The notes beneath the pieces are model-generated. The model saw only the letters and a list, made by a program, of their open reading frames with translations. It was not told the origin of the DNA and did not search any database. Positions 58,801 to 64,000 of a DNA stretch of 64,000 nucleotides are shown here, piece after piece. Source of the stretch: Ilex aquifolium (lineage: Eukaryota > Streptophyta > Magnoliopsida > Aquifoliales > Aquifoliaceae). Both the position numbers and the translations under genes were made by a program. The stretch's first letter is position 1. Each line of letters begins with the position of its first letter. Location of the stretch: NCBI GenBank assembly GCA_951799425.1, contig OX637405.1, positions 30,649,135 through 30,713,134 of the forward strand, in the 5' to 3' direction.

Positions 58801-60803
58801 TTTGCACAAAAGCTTGTTTCACAGTAAGCAGGCTACCATGTAATGGAAGCATTACCATGTGGAAGCTTGTTCCACATAAGTATTTTACTTTAAAAGAGAA
58901 GTAGAAAGTAAACCAATAATCTTCAATTATCAGGATTTACACTTGCTAAGCCATTCATAAGCTGAATAGAATCAATCCCACCACAAGTAAGCCAATTAGG
59001 GAGTCCGCACCAATTAGTCAACTACTCCACTCTCCTCAATATATAATATCACACCAGCCACAACAAATTAAATAACAGAAACAATATTTCAACAAATTTC
59101 AGAAGATATGAGGGAACACATAGTAGTAGCTAGTAAGGGACATCACATCAAATGACCAAAACTAAAATGTCACCGAAGTATTTTGTAGCAGTTTTCTTAT
59201 GCAGCATTTCCTACATCAACATGAAACACAAATAAGAAAATGCAGTGAATGAGAAACACTGCCACAAAGTGAAACTGTTAGTCAGCTGCCTAGCCAAGCA
59301 TGCAAGTCAATGGAACATTTCACAACTAGGTGCCATTGATTCAAGTCTTGCTAGTCAACATGGATGAAACATAACAATAAGCAGACTCTGGTAGTGAGAG
59401 AAAATTCTAGAAGGGCCAAAACTACAATTCATTGATGGAAGTCATTTGGTATTTTAAATTCCACTATGTTGACAACCTGTTACAATCAAGAAAATAATCC
59501 CTCTATCAACATTAATTGCTTACAGATAGATTATTTGACAGAAAAACTGGGAGCTTTTCACGTAAGCCTGTCTCGCCATTTCAAGTTCTACCAGTGCAAA
59601 CCAAGGTATGAAGACAACAAGGCATCGATCTAAAAATCCCAAGTCTTGCACAAGTCTACCAATATAATGGCTACAAATAGGGAATATGAAATGGAGCATT
59701 CCCACTTCACACTACTGCACTACTTCATTCCTTTATTGCGCCATTTCACATTAGTCTGCCTTCATAAGCTTATGTTGCTTTCCTCTTTGCTTCCCAAGTC
59801 AACTTTTTTAAGGCAGGCATCCATCAAGTGAACTACTATTCATCAACATTACCAGGTATAACACATAACAACATCGCTGTTGTTTAGGTAGGACTTGGAA
59901 GTGGCCACTTAAAGTCATGAATTAATTATCTTACGTTATTCCCTAAAAATGTTGATTAAAACAGCAAGGACTCAATGTCTCACATAGGCAATCGTGCAAA
60001 AGTAAAGATGAAAATTGGAGCTAGACAAGTATAATTTTGTTGGAATCACCCATGCAGAACGCATGTGCTCCACTGAAACACCAGTTAAACTCAACTTTGT
60101 GTACATAAGGATATAACAGAAACACCACCCGCAATTCCCAATTTTCTCACACCAAATCCGAATCAGCAACTAATAATTGAAAACATAATTTTTTATTCCA
60201 CACGAATGCTAATTCCCTGCAACCAAATCGTACGATTAAGCTTGTAATTCAATTAGTCTAGTAAAAGTGTGCATAGCTATAACTATCATTGAATTAGGAC
60301 AATAACAGCTGCTATATAAATTTTTCCAAAATAATAAAATTCTCCTACATTATTCCACCAAGATAATCAAAAACATCAATTCAGTACAAGTTCATCATTC
60401 ATTCCGATGAGAAGTCCGACATTTGCATACCTTCAGGAAGCGTGTGGAGCCTCGGCAAGCCTGCGGGAATCCCATCCACATGAACCGGACCGTTCCTCCT
60501 CTCCTCTACGTCACCAGAAATCGCCGTGACATCCGGCAACGACGCCGAAGCACGCTTGTAATAGCCGTTCGCTTTCCTCCGGCTATGGTTCCGCCGCTTC
60601 TCTGCCGCGGGGACACCCTTCTTCAAATGCTGCGGCGAGTCGTCCTCCGCCGCTGCATCGTCTCTCTCTCTTTCTCTCTCCATCGTCTTCGCGAACTCAA
60701 GCAACTGATTTAGGGTTTTCCGGTGCATGTAATAGGCCGAGACCGCCACAAAAGAAGCACCGACAAGTGCTGCCATAGCTAGATGCAGAGTATACGATTC
60801 CAT
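49860..60803 (-). CDS. FAC1: AMP deaminase (FAC1-type), complete, 19 exons, 862 aa
   Basis: Exons from 5' to 3' on the minus strand: 60803-60431, 58710-58529, 58303-58078, 56771-56593, 56453-56402, 56283-56156, 56041-55862, 55676-55609, 55471-55329, 55099-55038, 54153-54040, 53575-53435, 53110-52958, 52322-52269, 52187-52077, 51988-51815, 51730-51650, 50732-50634, 49928-49860. They total 2589 nt. The enzyme deaminates AMP to IMP in purine salvage and energy balance; Arabidopsis FAC1 (839 aa) is embryo-essential. Visible features: an N-terminal membrane helix (~residues 8-25), a disordered Ser/Glu region, the conserved [15 protein letters not shown] block, metal ligands in [12 protein letters not shown] (His414, His416), HSGEAGD (His682) and the deaminase signature [11 protein letters not shown] (Asp759). 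All catalytic residues are present. The C-terminus ([14 protein letters not shown]) differs from Arabidopsis but is in frame. It looks functional. Confidence 0.97.
50925..51045 (-). mobile_element. SINE-like (Au/TS type) fragment in the penultimate AMPD intron
   Basis: On the minus strand the segment reads GGGTTCCAATCAAGAAAACA then ACCTCTCCACTT...CCCCAC, and later CTGACCCTCTCTAGACTCCG and GGAGAGCCTGGGCCGCC. These are the order and motifs of the common plant Au-like SINE body (AACAACCTCTC, CAGACCCC, GGAGCC...GCACTGGG). The tRNA-related head and the target duplication are not clear, so it may be truncated. It is spliced out with the intron. Confidence 0.5.
54853..54894. repeat. 19-bp hairpin in an AMPD intron
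   Basis: GCCTTCTTCAAATAATT and AATTATTTGAGAAGGC are nearly perfect inverted halves with a tiny centre. It is probably a small foldback remnant. Confidence 0.7.
56772..58077 (-). other. AMPD intron 3, no nested gene seen
   Basis: A 1.3-kb intron. I looked for nested frames on both strands and found none worth calling. Confidence 0.5.
58711..60430 (-). other. AMPD intron 1, no nested gene seen
   Basis: A 1.7-kb AT-rich intron between the membrane-anchor exon and the rest of the gene. The short frames in it carry no domain. Large first introns in plant genes often hold expression-enhancing sequence, but none can be shown here. Confidence 0.5.
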
Positions 60804-60860
60804 GACTCTCTCGCTCTCTCTATCTCCGTATAAATACTACGTATATATGTGTGTGTATAT

Positions 60861-60932
60861 AAACCCTACTGAACAGTAGAGAGGGCTGTGTTTTATTAGG
60901 GAAGAAGTGAGGTGAGCTCAGGGTATTTATAG
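60861..60932 (-). promoter_or_regulatory. AMPD promoter: TATA box and telo box
   Basis: On the minus strand CTATAAATA lies at 60932-60924, about 120 bp before the start codon. AAACCCTA (telo box, plus strand) lies at 60861-60868, close to the predicted transcription start. A (GA)n run (60935-60950) and a long (CT)n run (60990-61025) lie further upstream. Confidence 0.7.
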
Positions 60933-60989
60933 GGAGGAGAGAGAGAGGAGGACATATTCGATTGTGCGTTTTCCTATGTTATGGTGCTC

Positions 60990-60990
60990 A

Positions 60991-61025
<35 letters not shown>
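60990..61025. repeat. (CT)n microsatellite upstream of AMPD
   Basis: About 17 CT dinucleotides. GA/CT tracts are common in plant core promoters. Confidence 0.9.
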
Positions 61026-61027
<2 letters not shown>

Positions 61028-61352
61028 GTTTCTTTCTCACTCTTCCTTTGATTGTAGTGGTGGGAGAAATCTGAAATGCTGTGGGTGCTGGCTTTGTCTC
61101 GTAGCCGCTTTTGTTCAGTTAATTATTTATTAGTTGGATTATTCTTACCTCACAAATTTTTATTTTTATTCTATTTAATTTTTTATTCTCAAATTACTAA
61201 ATATAACCCTTCTATACCCACCTCATTAATAACTAAGTTTATCGCATGCTACATATACCCCATTAATAGTTAAATTTACTCATTTTATGTACACTTTTTT
61301 AATGAAAGAAGTCATCGTAAAAAAAAAAAGAATTAAAGAAGACAATTAGTTT

Positions 61353-61456
61353 GAATGCATAAATATATTTATGAAACAAGAAAAATAAAAAATAAAAAAC
61401 GAAACAAGTAAAAAAAAATCAAGCTTGAATGCATAAATATATTTATGAAACAAGTA
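61353..61456. repeat. ~73-bp direct repeat in A-rich DNA
   Basis: TGAATGCATAAATATATTTA followed by TGAAACAAG occurs at about 61353 and again at about 61426. The following 300 bp are purine-rich (AAACAAG/AAAAAG). They open long Phe/Leu-rich minus-strand frames that are composition artefacts. Confidence 0.75.
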
Positions 61457-61855
61457 AAAAAAATCAAGCGTGCAGAAACAAGAAAAAAAAAATAATGAAA
61501 CAAGAAAAACAAAAAGAAAGAAGCAAACCGAAACAAGAAGGAAAAAAAACAAGCAAAGATTAAAGGAACAAGCAAAACTACAAGATACAAAATCGAATAT
61601 GAAAAAAAAAATAAGCACCAAGCACAAATACAAAATCGAACAAGAAAAAAATAACAAGCATAAATACAAAACCTTAATAAGATAAAAAAGAACAAATAAT
61701 CTGATATCATACTTATATATACACACATATAAATTCTAAATAAAAATTTATTAAACTTAACAAAGATATCAAAACATACCGAAAATAATGAAAATCCATA
61801 TAACAAACATGACATCAAGCATAGAATTAAATTGACAAGTAATGCTAACTTGTAT

Positions 61856-63865
61856 ACAGGGACAGAGCCAAAAATTTTGCTCATGATGAGCACTTTAATT
61901 ACGCACTCTAATTTTTTTCTTCTCAACCAATCACACTATATAATATATTTATATTTATTATATCACATTTGATACATGAATTCCATTTAACATAAAAAAA
62001 ATGCCAAAAAATATTGCAAATTGTATATATATAAAAAATGATTAATTATTATTATCGTAAAAAATGAAGCTAATTGTCATTTTTGTAATCAAAAAATATC
62101 AATTGTTCACTAACAATCCATTAAATTTATTCAATAAATGATGTTCTAAACATACTGAGATATTATCATAGTAAAATTATTAAACTAAAATTTAAGAGCT
62201 AAACATAATAAAAAAAATTAAAATCAATTGACACATAGCAAAGATTATAATCAATACTTGAATAAAAATAGAAACGATTTCTCGTAAAAAAAAAATTTAA
62301 ATGAAAGTCAATTGCATGAACTTTTACTTGCAAAAATTCATAAATAATAAAATTAAGGTCATCTGGAGAAAGTCTTAATAAAATAAAAAACTTGTCTCAT
62401 TGTTCTATTTGTCTTTACAATACTGCTTAGCATTATTTTTTTGACTACAAATATTACAGAAAAATCTAAAATTTCATTTCATACGCATAAAAAATTGAAA
62501 AGATATGATACACCATGATCAACTGATAACACAATCGGTTAAAAAGTTGGATCGATATCAAATTTCAACAATTTGGAATCCATCCCAAGTTTTGGGGATC
62601 AATCCTAACTCAATTCCATTGAGTCGTAACTCGATCTATTTGAGTCACAATTTAACGTAATTAAGTTTTAAATTTTTATACGATACTCAGATTTCAACAA
62701 TATGGGTCCATAGTTTTTTTTTTTGGGTCATTTGGAAGCTGGTACACTAAATTAGACATAATTGTAAAAAAAAACACAGAGCAAAATATTTTGGAAAAAA
62801 GTACACAGCTGAGATCCAAAGATGTAAATGCCATTTTATAAAATTTTATTTCCTAAAAACTGTAACAAGGCATTTATCTTAAACACTGAAATTTATGGTC
62901 ATTTAATTAGTAATCTCTAATGAACCTTGATTCATGCATTTTTTTTTTTTTAAAAGTGGTTTATTTTCAAATTATATTTATGCATTAAATATCTCCTAGT
63001 TTTGTGGGAGAACTTTAATATTCCATTTATTTTATGATATATCACTTTGTTTAAATTTCAAAATTTGTTAATATCCGAACTTTATAATAGTGTAACAAAA
63101 ACAGTGTAATAATATGCTGTAACAAAGACAGTGTAACAATACACTGTAACAAAATAGTGTTAAGTGGTTTTGTGATGGTAACAAATTTAAAACAGAGATG
63201 AACTGTTTTGAATGAAATTATATGAAAATATATGTTTGACAAAATATAATAGTACAATATTTAGTATAAATGTTTTGTTACACTGTTATAGAGTTCGAAT
63301 ATTAATATAATTTGAAAACAAAATCACTTTCTAAAAAAAATACACATGAATCAAGATGCATTAAATATAATTTGAAAACAAAACCACTTTCCAAAAAAAA
63401 ATACTAATGAATCAAAGGAAGACATAAAATTATAGAATATTAAAGTTCTCTCATAAAACTAAGAGATGTTTAATGCACCAATTTCCAAAAAAAATACGCA
63501 TGGATCAAGGGAGGATATAAATGTCAGAATAAAATATAAAAATTTCAAATAATGTACTTGGAAACAAATAAGTATCAAAATTAAGAACTTTTTTACCTTA
63601 CATTTTTTTTGTATACTTTTTTACAATTAACTCCAATTTAGTGTACCCTCTTCCAAATTTTTTTTGTTTTTTTTGTTTTATGTCGGCTTGATTTTTTAAT
63701 TTTTTTGAGTTGAGGTGGTGGGCTTAGTATTTTTGTCTTTAATTTTAGGTGGGCACAAGTGATATATTATACAAATATATAATGTATATATCTAGGTAAT
63801 AAAAAAAAATTGAGGGGGGCAACTTGCCCACCCTGAACCATACATAGCTCCGCCGATGCTTGTAT
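61856..63865. mobile_element. Possible ~2-kb AT-rich non-autonomous transposon
   Basis: The left border CAGGGACAGAGCCAAAAATTT and the reverse-complemented right border CATCGGCGGAGCTATGTATG are related to the 'RGGGRCGGAGCYA' termini seen on many plant non-autonomous elements. The interior is AT-rich with no coding frame. The inverted ends are short and imperfect and no target duplication was confirmed. Confidence 0.4.
62900..63500. repeat. Compound direct/inverted repeat with TGTAACA cluster
   Basis: A segment with ATAATTTGAAAACAAAACCACTTT and ATACACATGAATCAAG-type sequence occurs three times in direct orientation (from about 63305, 63368 and 63470, the last shortened). It occurs once inverted (about 62930-63030). 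At 63090-63160 AGTGTAACAA/CTGTAACAAA repeats four times between the arms. Confidence 0.6.
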
Positions 63866-64000
63866 CTCACTGAAAAAATTCATATGAAAAAAAATGTTTT
63901 TGTGAGTGCATGAAAAAAGATAGAGAATGAAACCCTAATTATGACAAAATATAAAGTATGTTTACTTATTAAAAGTGGTGTATGTAGAATGAGGTGAGTT

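Noticed and set aside
61346-61926. Long Phe/Leu-rich minus-strand frames (126 and 185 codons)
   Set aside because: They read through A-rich simple repeats (AAACAAG/AAAAAG), have extreme composition and lack any domain.

Overview
The window is nuclear DNA of a flowering plant, almost certainly a dicot. Evidence: short exons in long AT-rich introns with GT..AG borders, plant-specific gene families (a DOG1-domain gene, a TRM/LONGIFOLIA-type gene, plant ACX4 and the plant AMP deaminase FAC1), plant promoter motifs (telo boxes, site II elements) and dense plant transposon litter. The species cannot be named from sequence alone. Roughly a quarter is host genes with introns; the rest is transposons, their remnants and simple repeats.

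Layout. (1) 1-1.1 kb: first exon of a TRM-like gene on the minus strand, running off the left edge. (2) 1.4-11.1 kb: intergenic DNA rich in non-autonomous DNA transposons. Several are delimited by target-site duplications, including hAT elements at 1712-2431, 4390-5160 and 10978-11109. (3) 11.5-16.4 kb: a complete 13-exon acyl-CoA oxidase 4 gene (439 aa, C-terminal SRM peroxisomal signal). (4) 16.6-34 kb: a tandem segmental duplication carrying a DOG1-like gene. The downstream copy (33077-33781, minus) is intact. The upstream copy is split by a 10.7-kb Copia retrotransposon with a 5-bp target duplication (18466-18470 / 29149-29153). That Copia was itself invaded by an Athila-like Gypsy element, and both lost sequence at one fusion junction near 25.8 kb. 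A later 483-bp tandem duplication straddles the Copia LTR/host border. The second duplication unit carries a 1.2-kb inverted repeat and a cluster of ACGTCA/TGACGT palindromes. (5) 34-41 kb: intergenic, with LTR-like remnants, a minisatellite and a possible Helitron region carrying one exon of an FKBP-type prolyl isomerase. (6) 41.3-44.4 kb: a small four-exon gene for a 73-aa conserved protein. Its second intron holds a 1.67-kb element with a 10-bp target duplication, made of two opposed arrays of a ~23-bp repeat. (7) 45.2-49.2 kb: a long-TIR element, degenerate exon-like fragments and a hAT element. (8) 49.9-60.8 kb: a complete 19-exon AMP deaminase gene (862 aa, minus). (9) 60.9-64 kb: AT-rich repetitive DNA.

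The host genes are unrelated housekeeping or regulatory genes: peroxisomal beta-oxidation, purine nucleotide metabolism, a small protein with a mitochondrial-type promoter, a DOG1-family regulator and a microtubule/TON1-type protein. They form no pathway. The reconstructed ACX4, AMPD and 73-aa gene models each sum to a multiple of three, with GT donors and AG acceptors at every junction I checked. No CRISPR, rRNA or tRNA gene was seen, and none is expected.
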